This document shows positions 1-6,227 of a DNA stretch of 9,367 bases, one piece after another. Made by a program: the position numbers and the translations under genes. Below the pieces are notes generated by a model. The model was given only the letters and a program-made list of their open reading frames with translations, searched no databases and was not told the origin of the DNA. The stretch's first letter is position 1. Each line of letters starts with the position of its first letter. The DNA comes from an uncultured Collinsella sp. (GTDB lineage: Bacteria > Actinomycetota > Coriobacteriia > Coriobacteriales > Coriobacteriaceae), in assembly GCA_900556365.1 (NCBI GenBank), contig USOG01000046.1, positions 1-9,367 of the forward strand, given 5' to 3'.

Positions 1-3
1 CGC

Positions 4-33
4 AGCCCCGACCCGCGGTCACGAGCGGGGGCT
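4..33. terminator. GC-rich hairpin, possible terminator of a gene left of the window
   Basis: AGCCCC (4-9) plus CGC (14-16) can pair with GCG (25-27) plus GGGGCT (28-33), with a four-base bulge on the left side. The following bases are only mildly T-rich (ctcctgtcgtttcc), so intrinsic termination would be weak. No gene end is visible to the left, so its owner is unknown. Confidence 0.3.
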
Positions 34-108
34 CCTGTCGTTTCCGTGCCCTCGGATTGGGTCATAGTGTCTGACTTTGCCAAGGCATCAGCGTTGCCGT
101 GGTTGTCG

Positions 109-256
109 GGTAGTCATTGGGGACGTTCTTAAACGACTAGTCAAAGGGGACACTCTTGCGGCGCTTGGCACTTGGGGACGTTCTGTGCCGGCACCTGGGG
201 ACAGTCCTTGCGCCAATCTCTTGACTAGTCGTTTAAGAACGTCCCCAACGACTACC
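109..256. repeat. Long inverted repeat built of GGGGAC motifs, copy 1 (REP/MITE-like)
   Basis: The 36-base left arm (109-144) and right arm (221-256) are inverted copies differing at one position (A versus G in the TAGTCRTTGGGGAC part). Both contain GACTAGTC next to TTAAACGACTAGTC-type sequence. GGGGAC occurs at 119, 146, 174 and 197, and inverted (GTCCCC) at 241-246. The core also holds the palindrome GTGCCGGCAC (186-195). No transposase is encoded, so this is a non-autonomous element. The GGGGAC(A/G)nTC style resembles repeats mobilised by REP-associated tyrosine (Y1/IS200-like) transposases; that link is inference. A diverged copy lies at 3411-3620. Confidence 0.85.
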
Positions 257-272
257 TTGCATCAATCTAATA

Positions 273-339
273 AGTTGCGGTGAGATAGTTCTTGAACTGG
301 CCTTTTTTGAGGCTAAACAGGAACTATCTCACCGCAACT
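273..339. repeat. Palindromic repeat family A, copy 1
   Basis: A perfect 19-base inverted repeat: AGTTGCGGTGAGATAGTTC (273-291) and its complement (321-339), separated by 29 bases that can form a smaller GCCT/AGGC stem. It lies 26 bases past the stop codon of the minus-strand coiled-coil gene and could act on its 3' end, though no T-run follows on either strand. The outer half of the arm is shared with copy 2 (6550-6616). The inner half differs but stays self-complementary. Confidence 0.85.
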
Positions 340-365
340 GCGTTGAGCGTTTTTTGGCAGCCGGT

Positions 366-2129
366 TTACTTGCTTGCGAACAGCCAGACTAGGATGATCA
401 CTAGGATTGCGGCGACGATGCAGACGATGGCGCCGGTGAATTTGATGCGTGAGTCGCGGGTACGCTCGCGCACCGCGTCCTCGGTGGCCTCGAGCTGGGC
501 GACTTCTCGCTCGGTCTCGGCGTGTTCGGCTTTGTCTCGGGCCAAGGACCCTGCAAGCGACTCAGTGATCTCTGGGTGGTCGTGTACCTCGGTCGCCTGT
601 TCGATAATCGACTGCGCATGCGCGGCATCTGCTTGGGCGTTGGCGATGCTCTGCTCTTGGTCGCGGCGTGCCTTGTCCTCGGCAGCGATCTTCTCGCGCA
701 GTTCGCGCTGGCGCGTCGCGGCGGCAGTCTTCGCCGTCTGCAGCTCGTCGCGCGCGGCATCAGCCTCAGTCGTCACGGCTTGGTGCGCGCGTTTGGCTTC
801 GGCAATGGGGGCTTGAGCCTGCTCGACGGCCTGCTCGGCTGCGGCAAGCGAGTGCTCAAGGTCGGCGGTGATGCGCGGGACATCTTCTTCGGCTTTACGC
901 AGGGCATCTGCCGTGTCGGAGATCTGCATCGAGAGCTCGCTGGTGCGCACCGTATAGTTGGCGGGATTTGCCGAGGGATTGCGTTGCAGCTCGGCATACT
1001 CATGACGCAGCGTCTCGAGCTGGGCGCGCGTGGCGTCGACGGTTTGTTGTGCGGCGGCAATGCCGGCGTCTCGCTCGGCCTTCACCTTGTCGCGGATGCG
1101 CTTGGAATCCTCAAGACGTCGAATGAGGCGGTTGCCGGTCTCGCGCGAGCTCGCCTCGCGGGCCTCCACGGCATCGAGCGCGGCCTTCAGCCGGAGCTCA
1201 GTCGCGTCATCCTCTGTCTTCATTTGTTCGAACTGACTCTTGAGCTCTGTCGCTTTGGCGGCGTGGGCATCACGGTCAATCTCGGCGGCCGCTGCAGTCT
1301 TTTGGGCCGTGGCAATCGCCTGGCGCTGGTCGGCGACGATCTGGTCGTAGCGGCCTGCGATATCCTGGCGCGTCTCGAGTTCCTCGGCCTGATCGGCAAT
1401 GCGCTGCTCAAGTTCGGTCAGATGGGCGCGGGCATCGGCAAGTGCCTTTTTCGCGGCGTTCATCTCGCGCATGGCCGAGGCGCCCTGGGCGATAAAGGTG
1501 CCCACGGCGTTCGCGGTGTTCGAGACAGCGGTCCCCAGATCGCGACTCGCGGCGGGGGAGTGGGGGACGGTCGGGCGAGCGGTGCCGGCAGCGTCCGCAT
1601 CGGCAGCCTGCGGCACGGCGATATTGCCGGTACCGCCCTCGATCGCAGAAAAGCCTGCTGCGTGCGGATCGACCGCATCGGCGCCAATCGTGGGATGTTC
1701 GAGCTGCAGAAACGAGGGCATGGTACTGCCTTGGTCGGCAACCGGAGTCTCGCCGGGCACAAAGGTCGAGGCCGCCTCGGCGGCCTCCTCTTCTTCGGCA
1801 TCAATATCGGCATCGGCCACGGCGTCTTTCATCGCTTTGACAGCATCCATCATGGAGTCCATGACGGCATCGAGCTCTTCTTCCGAAGAGACCTCGATGG
1901 GGCCCGCTGCTTGCGGGACGTCGTCCTGTACAGGGGCGTCGTCCTGAGCGGGCGCATCGTCGTTTTGCTCATCGGCGTTTTCTGCGGCAGGGGTTTCCGC
2001 CGTAGCGCTTTCGTCCAAGATGGGGTCGTCGATGTCGATACCATCGCAGGTTACAACGTCAGTATCTGCGATGACGTCTGCGGAATCATCAATATGCTGT
2101 TGAGTCTGGGGGTCCAGCTCGTCTGTCAT
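366..2129 (-). CDS. Acidic coiled-coil protein with a C-terminal transmembrane anchor, function unknown
   Basis: The product is about 587 residues and I do not recognise its family. From the chosen start, residues 1-220 are acidic, low in complexity and rich in Ala, Asp, Glu and Pro, including near-repeats of the type AQDDAP/VQDDVP, so probably disordered. Residues about 223-560 are heptad-like, full of Ala, Glu, Gln, Lys and Arg, and almost certainly coiled coil. A Pro/Asn break (NPSANPANY) lies near residue 386. The last 26 residues (IKFTGAIVCIVAAILVIILV, then WLFASK) form one hydrophobic helix after a basic stretch (RTRDSRIK), suggesting a tail-anchored protein with its bulk in the cytoplasm. 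The frame opens further upstream, but GAGGAG lies about 9 bases before the ATG at 2129. The ATG at 2135 is only 3 bases from that site and is the alternative. A weak -10 (TATCAT, 2163-2168, minus strand) lies upstream. A role in envelope organisation or division is possible but unproven. Confidence 0.85.
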   Translation of the reverse strand: MTDELDPQTQQHIDDSADVIADTDVVTCDGIDIDDPILDESATAETPAAENADEQNDDAPAQDDAPVQDDVPQAAGPIEVSSEEELDAVMDSMMDAVKAMKDAVADADIDAEEEEAAEAASTFVPGETPVADQGSTMPSFLQLEHPTIGADAVDPHAAGFSAIEGGTGNIAVPQAADADAAGTARPTVPHSPAASRDLGTAVSNTANAVGTFIAQGASAMREMNAAKKALADARAHLTELEQRIADQAEELETRQDIAGRYDQIVADQRQAIATAQKTAAAAEIDRDAHAAKATELKSQFEQMKTEDDATELRLKAALDAVEAREASSRETGNRLIRRLEDSKRIRDKVKAERDAGIAAAQQTVDATRAQLETLRHEYAELQRNPSANPANYTVRTSELSMQISDTADALRKAEEDVPRITADLEHSLAAAEQAVEQAQAPIAEAKRAHQAVTTEADAARDELQTAKTAAATRQRELREKIAAEDKARRDQEQSIANAQADAAHAQSIIEQATEVHDHPEITESLAGSLARDKAEHAETEREVAQLEATEDAVRERTRDSRIKFTGAIVCIVAAILVIILVWLFASK

Positions 2130-2423
2130 AGGCATGTGCTCCTCATCGTTGTTTGTCACCCTATGATAAAGTTTCGCGCCGACATCCCACGCGCCGCAGC
2201 AAAGTTTCAAAACGTGTTCGATGGCTCGATTTGATAACAATAACTCGGTCGTTTTATCCAGTTTGTACTTGACAATCCCTTCGCCGAACGACGTGGTGCC
2301 GTTCGCCTACCGCGGTCTTTTATTTTCGCTTGAACACGCTAAAGTTGCATCTCAGCTTTTGGCGCGTGAAGTTGGATACGCGCAGTCGGCGGGCGTGCCC
2401 GTCGCGATTTGAAAGGACTTTGT

Positions 2424-3224
2424 ATGGGACTTTTCACTGGTAAGACCGTGATCGTCACCGGCGGCGGCAAGGCCACGCTTAAGGACGGCTCCGCTGGTTC
2501 CATCGGCTACGGCATCGATATCGCATTTGCCAAGGAGGGCGCGAACCTCGTCATCACCGGCCGCAACGTCGCCAAGCTCGAGGCTGCCAAGGAATCCCTC
2601 GAGGCCGAGTACGGCGTCAAGGTTCTGCCTGTTCAGGCCGATGTCTCGGCTGGCCAGGACAACGAGGCCGTCGTCCAGAACGTCATCGACAAGGCCATTG
2701 AGGAGTTCGGCCGCATCGACGCCGTCGTCAACAATGCTCAGGCCAGCGCCTCGGGCGTGACCATCGCCGATCACACCATGGACCAGTTTAACCTGGCCAT
2801 TTACTCCGGTCTGTATGCTACCTATCTGTACATGCAGAAGGCCTATCCGCACCTGAAGGAGACTAAGGGCTCCGTGGTCAACTTTGCCTCGGGCGCCGGC
2901 CTGTTTGGCAACTATGGCCAGTGCAGCTATGCTGCCGCCAAGGAGGGCATCCGCGGCCTGACCCGCGTTGCCGCCAACGAGTGGGGCAAGGACGGCATCA
3001 ACGTCAATATCGTTTGCCCGCTTGCTTGGACCGCTGCGCTCGAGAACTTCCAGGATGCTTACCCCGAGGCTTTCAAGGCCAACGTCCACATGCCGCCGGC
3101 AGGCCACTACGGCGACGTCGAGAAGGAGATCGGCCGCGTGGTCGTTCAGCTCTGCGGTCCCGACTTTAAGTACATGAACGGCGAGACCGTCACCCTCGAG
3201 GGTGGCATGGGCCAGCGGCCGTAG
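2424..3224 (+). CDS. Short-chain dehydrogenase/reductase (SDR) family oxidoreductase
   Basis: The protein is 266 residues, a normal classical SDR length, with a Rossmann fold binding NAD(P)H for carbonyl/alcohol interconversion. It shows the N-terminal TGGG (12-15) and GSIGYG (25-30) glycine motif, Asp73 in the ADVS segment, NNAQ (103-106, usually NNAG), Ser156 in NFASGAG, and Tyr169-x3-Lys173 (YAAAK). The Ser-Tyr spacing of 13 fits an active enzyme. TGRN at 45-48 puts an Arg after strand 2, which favours NADP(H). About ten extra residues split the usual TGxxxGxG motif, and the segment that usually reads NxxG is IYSG. The start at 2424 has AAAGGA six bases upstream; a TTG start at 2409 is less likely. 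Codons are strongly C/G-ending and uniform, as in a well-expressed gene. The substrate cannot be read from sequence. A steroid or bile-acid dehydrogenase is one possibility for a gut actinobacterium, but I have no direct evidence. Confidence 0.93.
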   Translation: MGLFTGKTVIVTGGGKATLKDGSAGSIGYGIDIAFAKEGANLVITGRNVAKLEAAKESLEAEYGVKVLPVQADVSAGQDNEAVVQNVIDKAIEEFGRIDAVVNNAQASASGVTIADHTMDQFNLAIYSGLYATYLYMQKAYPHLKETKGSVVNFASGAGLFGNYGQCSYAAAKEGIRGLTRVAANEWGKDGINVNIVCPLAWTAALENFQDAYPEAFKANVHMPPAGHYGDVEKEIGRVVVQLCGPDFKYMNGETVTLEGGMGQRP

Positions 3225-3253
3225 GGTTACGCGGTTCTACGAACCGCGTAACC
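3225..3253 (+). terminator. Perfect 13-bp hairpin directly after the SDR stop codon
   Basis: GGTTACGCGGTTC (3225-3237) and GAACCGCGTAACC (3241-3253) are exact complements around a three-base loop. The stem begins at the base after the TAG stop. No T-run follows (agttgacg), so it is not a textbook intrinsic terminator. It may stabilise the 3' end of the mRNA or pause polymerase. Confidence 0.6.
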
Positions 3254-3265
3254 AGTTGACGCTGC

Positions 3266-3364
3266 AAACCCGCCAGAGCGGCAATCTGCCTTTCAACTTC
3301 GGCGGCATGATCAAAAGATCAATGCCACCTTGTTTCAAGGCACCTTGCTCGCTCTGGCGGGTTT
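3266..3364. terminator. Large nested stem (three tiers), likely terminator or palindromic element
   Basis: A perfect 15-bp outer stem pairs AAACCCGCCAGAGCG (3266-3280) with its complement (3350-3364), closed by GTTTT. Inside lie TGCCTT (3287-3292) pairing with AAGGCA (3337-3342), and GGCATGATC (3304-3312) pairing with GATCAATGCC (3317-3326) with one bulge. On the plus strand the outer stem is followed by four T, which fits termination of the SDR transcript. The 69-base structured interior is longer than ordinary terminators have. Confidence 0.65.
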
Positions 3365-3410
3365 TCGCTGTCGGTGCCATAACATCGGCGTTTGCATTGC
3401 TGGCGAAATG

Positions 3411-3620
3411 TAGTCATTGGGTAGTCGTTGGGGACGTTCTTTAGTCGTTGGGGACGTTCTTAAATGACTAGTCGAAAGGGACACTCTTGCCGGCACTTGG
3501 GGACAGTCCCTAAGTGCCGGCAGATTGGGACACTCCTTTGCAAGATGGCGTTGAAGACTGTCCCCAACAACTAGTCGTTTAAGAACGTCCCCAACGACTA
3601 CCCACTGACTAGTCGTTTAA
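3411..3620. repeat. GGGGAC-motif inverted repeat, copy 2, with internal duplication
   Basis: Same family as 109-256. The left side carries a 20-base tandem duplication (3421-3440 and 3441-3460, TAGTCGTTGGGGACGTTCT core) plus a partial third unit (TAGTCATTGG, 3411-3420), then TAAATGACTAGTC. The right arm (3570-3602) contains ACTAGTCGTTTAAGAACGTC and ends in GACTACC. A further fragment GACTAGTCGTTTAA is repeated at 3607-3620. The core has a 10-bp stem, GCCGGCACTT (3490-3499) with AAGTGCCGGC (3512-3521). GGGGAC or GGGAC occurs at 3430, 3450, 3478, 3499 and 3527, inverted at 3560 and 3587. The element ends about 45 bases before the tgt -10 box. Confidence 0.85.
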
Positions 3621-3640
3621 TGCACCAGTTTCTGTCGAGT

Positions 3641-3669
3641 CGGTGCTTCTTGCGGGTTGCCCGTATAAT
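3641..3669 (+). promoter_or_regulatory. Promoter of tgt (consensus -10, weak -35)
   Basis: TATAAT at 3664-3669 is a perfect -10 hexamer, 37 bases ahead of the tgt start codon. The position 17 bases upstream (CGGTGC, 3641-3646) is a poor -35, so an activator or a non-standard spacer may be needed. Transcription would start near 3676, giving a leader of about 30 bases. Confidence 0.6.
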
Positions 3670-3706
3670 GGTTTGCGTATGAACCGCAACAAAGGAGTTC
3701 CAGTTT

Positions 3707-4846
3707 ATGGATCAAAACCTGTTTAAATTCGACCTGATCGCCGAGGATCCGACGACGCACGCGCGCGCCGGCGTACTGCACACCCCGCACGGTGACATCG
3801 AGACGCCGATCTTTATGCCCGTGGGCACCAAGGCAAACGTCAAGGGCATTCCTACCGAGACCGTTAAGCAGCTCGGTGCGCAGATCGTGCTCGCCAACAC
3901 TTACCACCTGTCCATGCGTCCCGGCGAGGACACCATCGCCGAGCTGGGTGGACTGCACAAGTTTATGAACTGGCACGGCCCCATTCTTACCGACTCGGGC
4001 GGTTTCCAGGTCTTCAGTCACAACGACGCCGTCAAGCTCACCGACGAGGGCGTGCGCTTTATCGTTAACGATTACGACGGCCGCCACGTGTTCTGGACGC
4101 CCGAGGACAACATGGAAATCGCCATGAAGCTCGGCTCCGACATCTGCATGCAGCTCGACCAGTGCCCCGGCTATCCTGCCACGCGCGCCTACGTTGAGCG
4201 CGCGGTTGAGCTGTCGAGCATGTGGGCCGAGCGCTGCTATAAAGCTCACACCCGCGATGACCAGGCACTCTTTGGCATTGTTCAGGGCGGCATGCATCTG
4301 GACCTGCGCCTGCGCTCGCTGCGCCATCTGGAGGAGTGCGGCGACTTCCCGGGCTACGGCATTGGCGGCTACTCGGTGGGCGAGGACCACGAGACCATGT
4401 TCGAGACCCTGGCACCGCTCGTAAGCGAGTACATGCCCAAGCACAAGCCGCGCTACCTGATGGGCGTCGGCAACCCCACCACCCTCGTGCGCGGTGTGGG
4501 CGTGGGTATCGACATGTTCGACTGCGTGCTGCCGACGCGCACGGGCCGCATGGGTACGGCGTTCTCCAGCGAGGGTCGCCTCAACTTCCGCAACGCTCGC
4601 TTTGCGCACGACGATGGTCCCATCGATCCCACCTGCACCTGCCCGGTGTGCACGGGCGGCTACAGCCGCGCGCTCATTCGCCACATGGTCACGCAGAAGG
4701 AGATGCTCGGCGGCATTCTGCTGTCGATGCACAACATCTACTACTTGCTCAACCTTATGCAGCGTGCTCGCCAGGCCATTATCGAGGGCCGTTACGGCGC
4801 GTTCGTGAGTGACTGGATGAACAGCCCTGCGGCGGTGGATTACTAA
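3707..4846 (+). CDS. tgt: tRNA-guanine transglycosylase (queuosine pathway)
   Basis: The enzyme exchanges guanine 34 in the GUN anticodons of Asp, Asn, His and Tyr tRNAs for a queuosine precursor (preQ1 in most bacteria). At 379 residues it is a normal bacterial length. Asp96 sits in DSGGFQ (96-101), NTYHL and GGLHKFM precede it, GIDMFDCVLPTR (267-278) carries the catalytic Asp, and the zinc site is Cys310, Cys312, Cys315 and His342 (CTCPVC ... SMHN). The start is set by AAAGGAG (3691-3697) nine bases before ATG. The base-recognition loop reads MQLDQC (148-153) rather than the common bacterial FDEC form. tgt stands alone here, without queA or yajC beside it. The LOG-family gene follows 207 bases later and appears to be a separate or attenuated unit. 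Confidence 0.97.
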   Translation: MDQNLFKFDLIAEDPTTHARAGVLHTPHGDIETPIFMPVGTKANVKGIPTETVKQLGAQIVLANTYHLSMRPGEDTIAELGGLHKFMNWHGPILTDSGGFQVFSHNDAVKLTDEGVRFIVNDYDGRHVFWTPEDNMEIAMKLGSDICMQLDQCPGYPATRAYVERAVELSSMWAERCYKAHTRDDQALFGIVQGGMHLDLRLRSLRHLEECGDFPGYGIGGYSVGEDHETMFETLAPLVSEYMPKHKPRYLMGVGNPTTLVRGVGVGIDMFDCVLPTRTGRMGTAFSSEGRLNFRNARFAHDDGPIDPTCTCPVCTGGYSRALIRHMVTQKEMLGGILLSMHNIYYLLNLMQRARQAIIEGRYGAFVSDWMNSPAAVDY

Positions 4847-4995
4847 GGGCGGCGCGGGCGCTTGCAGGGCGCGGGCAACGGCAAGGGGCGAGCGCCGGCC
4901 GGTCGTCGCGTTCGCTAACACTGTCTGCGCGACCGCTGACCGATAGCTTGCAAGCACTTGATGCATCGTGGGTACCATACCGAATAGTTGATGTT

Positions 4996-5037
4996 CGGGC
5001 GGGTGTTTGGCGCATGGCGTCGACCCCGCCCGTTTTT
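4996..5037 (+). terminator. Rho-independent terminator in front of the LOG-family gene
   Basis: CGGGCGGG (4996-5003) pairs with CCCGCCCG (5025-5032), followed by five T (5033-5037) and CTT. It lies 150 bases after the tgt stop and only 16 bases before the next start codon. It either ends the tgt transcript or acts as a leader terminator of the LOG-family gene. A possible upstream promoter is TTGCAA (4948-4953) with TACCAT (4973-4978) at a long 19-base spacing, which would place the hairpin inside the leader. Confidence 0.75.
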
Positions 5038-5053
5038 CTTGATAGGAGCACCC

Positions 5054-5812
5054 ATGATTAAGAACGAGAATGTCGAGGGCGAGCCTGCCTACGACGAGAC
5101 GTACCGCCGCGGCCCCGTGGTCATGCGCGGCCCCATGATTCCTAAGGACAACACCTACGCCAACCTGCTGGCGCCCGAGGAGTCGACCGACTGGTTGCAT
5201 GCCGATCCGTGGCGCGTACTGCGCATTCAGGCCGAGTTTGTCGATGGCTTTGGCGCACTTGCCGAGTTAGGGCCTGCGGTGACCATCTTCGGTAGTGCCC
5301 GTACGCCCAAGACCGATCCACTCTACAAGGCGGCGCGCACGGTCGGCCGTAAGATTGCCCAGCGCGGCGTGGCGGTTATCACCGGTGGCGGCCCCGGCAT
5401 CATGGAGGCGGCCAACAGGGGTGCGGCGAGCGTCAACGGCAAGTCAGTTGGTTTGGGCATTGAACTGCCGCACGAGCAGGGGCTCAACAAATACGTGAAC
5501 CTCGGTATGGACTTCCGCTACTTCTTTGTGCGCAAGACCATGTTCGTCAAATACAGCTCGGGCGCTATCGTGTTTCCCGGCGGGTTTGGCACGCTCGACG
5601 AGATGTTCGAGGTGCTCACGCTGGTGCAAACGCACAAGGTCAAGCGCATGCCGCTTGTGCTGGTAGGCAGCGAGTACTGGCAGGGCCTGTTCGACTGGCT
5701 CAACGGCCCGGTGATGAGCGCCGGTATGATCAGCCCGCTCGATCCGGATCTGGTACACATTACCGACGACCTCAACGAGGCCGTTGACATTGCCCTGAGC
5801 GGGCTGATGTAG
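5054..5812 (+). CDS. LOG / TIGR00730 family nucleotide phosphoribohydrolase (lysine-decarboxylase-like fold)
   Basis: The protein has 252 residues. LOG family members hydrolyse the N-glycosidic bond of nucleoside 5'-monophosphates; plant and some bacterial members release cytokinins, while the bacterial substrate is often unknown. Signature segments are GGGPGIMEAANRGA starting at residue 111 and PGGFGTLDE (175-183), the PGGxGTxxE catalytic and phosphate-binding motif, intact. FGSAR after strand 1 also fits. About 65 polar residues precede the Rossmann core, longer than minimal LOG proteins of about 190 residues. The start at 5054 is supported by ATAGGAG five bases upstream; a frame opening at 4988 would run through the terminator hairpin and is unlikely. 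Old annotations may read 'lysine decarboxylase', but the motif argues for a phosphoribohydrolase. Confidence 0.92.
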   Translation: MIKNENVEGEPAYDETYRRGPVVMRGPMIPKDNTYANLLAPEESTDWLHADPWRVLRIQAEFVDGFGALAELGPAVTIFGSARTPKTDPLYKAARTVGRKIAQRGVAVITGGGPGIMEAANRGAASVNGKSVGLGIELPHEQGLNKYVNLGMDFRYFFVRKTMFVKYSSGAIVFPGGFGTLDEMFEVLTLVQTHKVKRMPLVLVGSEYWQGLFDWLNGPVMSAGMISPLDPDLVHITDDLNEAVDIALSGLM

Positions 5813-5837
5813 AGCAATCGTGCCCACCGCGACATGA

Positions 5838-5895
5838 ATATACATGGCAATCTGATGCCATCTGACGTCAGGTTGCCATTTATATTGGGTATACT
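5838..5895 (+). promoter_or_regulatory. Promoter and inverted-repeat operator of the toxin-antitoxin operon
   Basis: ATATACATGGCAATCTGA (5838-5855) and TCAGGTTGCCATTTATAT (5868-5885) form an 18-base inverted repeat with 16 matching positions. Nested in it are the palindromes CTGACGTCAG (5862-5871) and ATGGCA-6-TGCCAT (5844-5861). TATACT (5890-5895) is a good -10 just downstream; no good -35 is seen at 17 bases. The operator thus covers the -35 and spacer region, fitting autorepression by the RelB-like antitoxin and its toxin complex. Confidence 0.65.
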
Positions 5896-5925
5896 GATGC
5901 AAAAGACGAGGCGAGGAGGTCGCGT

Positions 5926-6225
5926 ATGTCTACTGCAACGGTTAAGCCTATGACGGTTCGCATCGAAGAGGGGCTCAAGGAACAGGCGACTGAGTTCTTG
6001 GATTCGGTCGGCCTCAGCCTCAATTCCTATCTCAATCTTGCCGTTCGGCAGCTTGTAAATCAGCGAAAGATTCCTTTTGAGATTGTAGGAAGGGCGGAGG
6101 TGCCCAACGAGGCGACGAGGCGTGCCATGGTGATCGCCGAGGCTCATGAGTTGGGGATTTTGCCGGACGATAGCCCGTCATTCAACAACGCTGATGAGCT
6201 TATGTCATTCCTCGATGAGGAATAG
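5926..6225 (+). CDS. RelB/DinJ family antitoxin
   Basis: A 99-residue protein. The N-terminal 50 residues (MTVRIEEGLKEQATEFLDSV, then GLSLNSYLNLAVRQLV) show the ribbon-helix-helix pattern of RelB/DinJ antitoxins: a short strand with alternating Thr/Arg, then two helices separated by GLS. The segment IPFEI that follows is typical of the family. The acidic C-terminus (from about residue 70) probably wraps and inhibits the toxin. Translation is favoured by AGGAGGT (5914-5920) five bases before ATG. The stop is two bases from the toxin start, so the pair is translationally coupled. The protein most likely represses its own operon through the inverted repeat at 5838-5885. Confidence 0.92.
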   Translation: MSTATVKPMTVRIEEGLKEQATEFLDSVGLSLNSYLNLAVRQLVNQRKIPFEIVGRAEVPNEATRRAMVIAEAHELGILPDDSPSFNNADELMSFLDEE

Positions 6226-6227
6226 CG

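Noticed and set aside
109..256. CRISPR-like array suggested by repeated GGGGAC units
   Set aside because: The units are short, in both orientations, unevenly spaced and part of one inverted repeat; there are no regular spacers.
77..283. Small plus-strand open frame in the left intergenic region
   Set aside because: It runs straight through the long inverted repeat and has no ribosome binding site; its coding content is repeat sequence.
522..2234. A 570-codon plus-strand open frame lying across the coiled-coil gene
   Set aside because: It is antisense to a gene with a good ribosome binding site, clear heptad pattern and membrane tail. Its own translation is Gly/Leu/Arg-rich with no domain logic; GC-rich genes often leave an open antisense frame.
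2269..2274. TTGACA as the -35 of an SDR promoter
   Set aside because: The hexamer is perfect, but no acceptable -10 lies at 16-18 bases (CGTGGT at 17), so a promoter cannot be supported.
2221..2412. A 63-codon plus-strand frame between the divergent coiled-coil and SDR genes
   Set aside because: No ribosome binding site, no recognisable features, and it occupies the region expected to hold the divergent promoters.
3617..5200. A 527-codon minus-strand open frame across tgt
   Set aside because: tgt on the other strand is unambiguous by motifs, and the antisense product (His/Ala/Val-rich) resembles no family.
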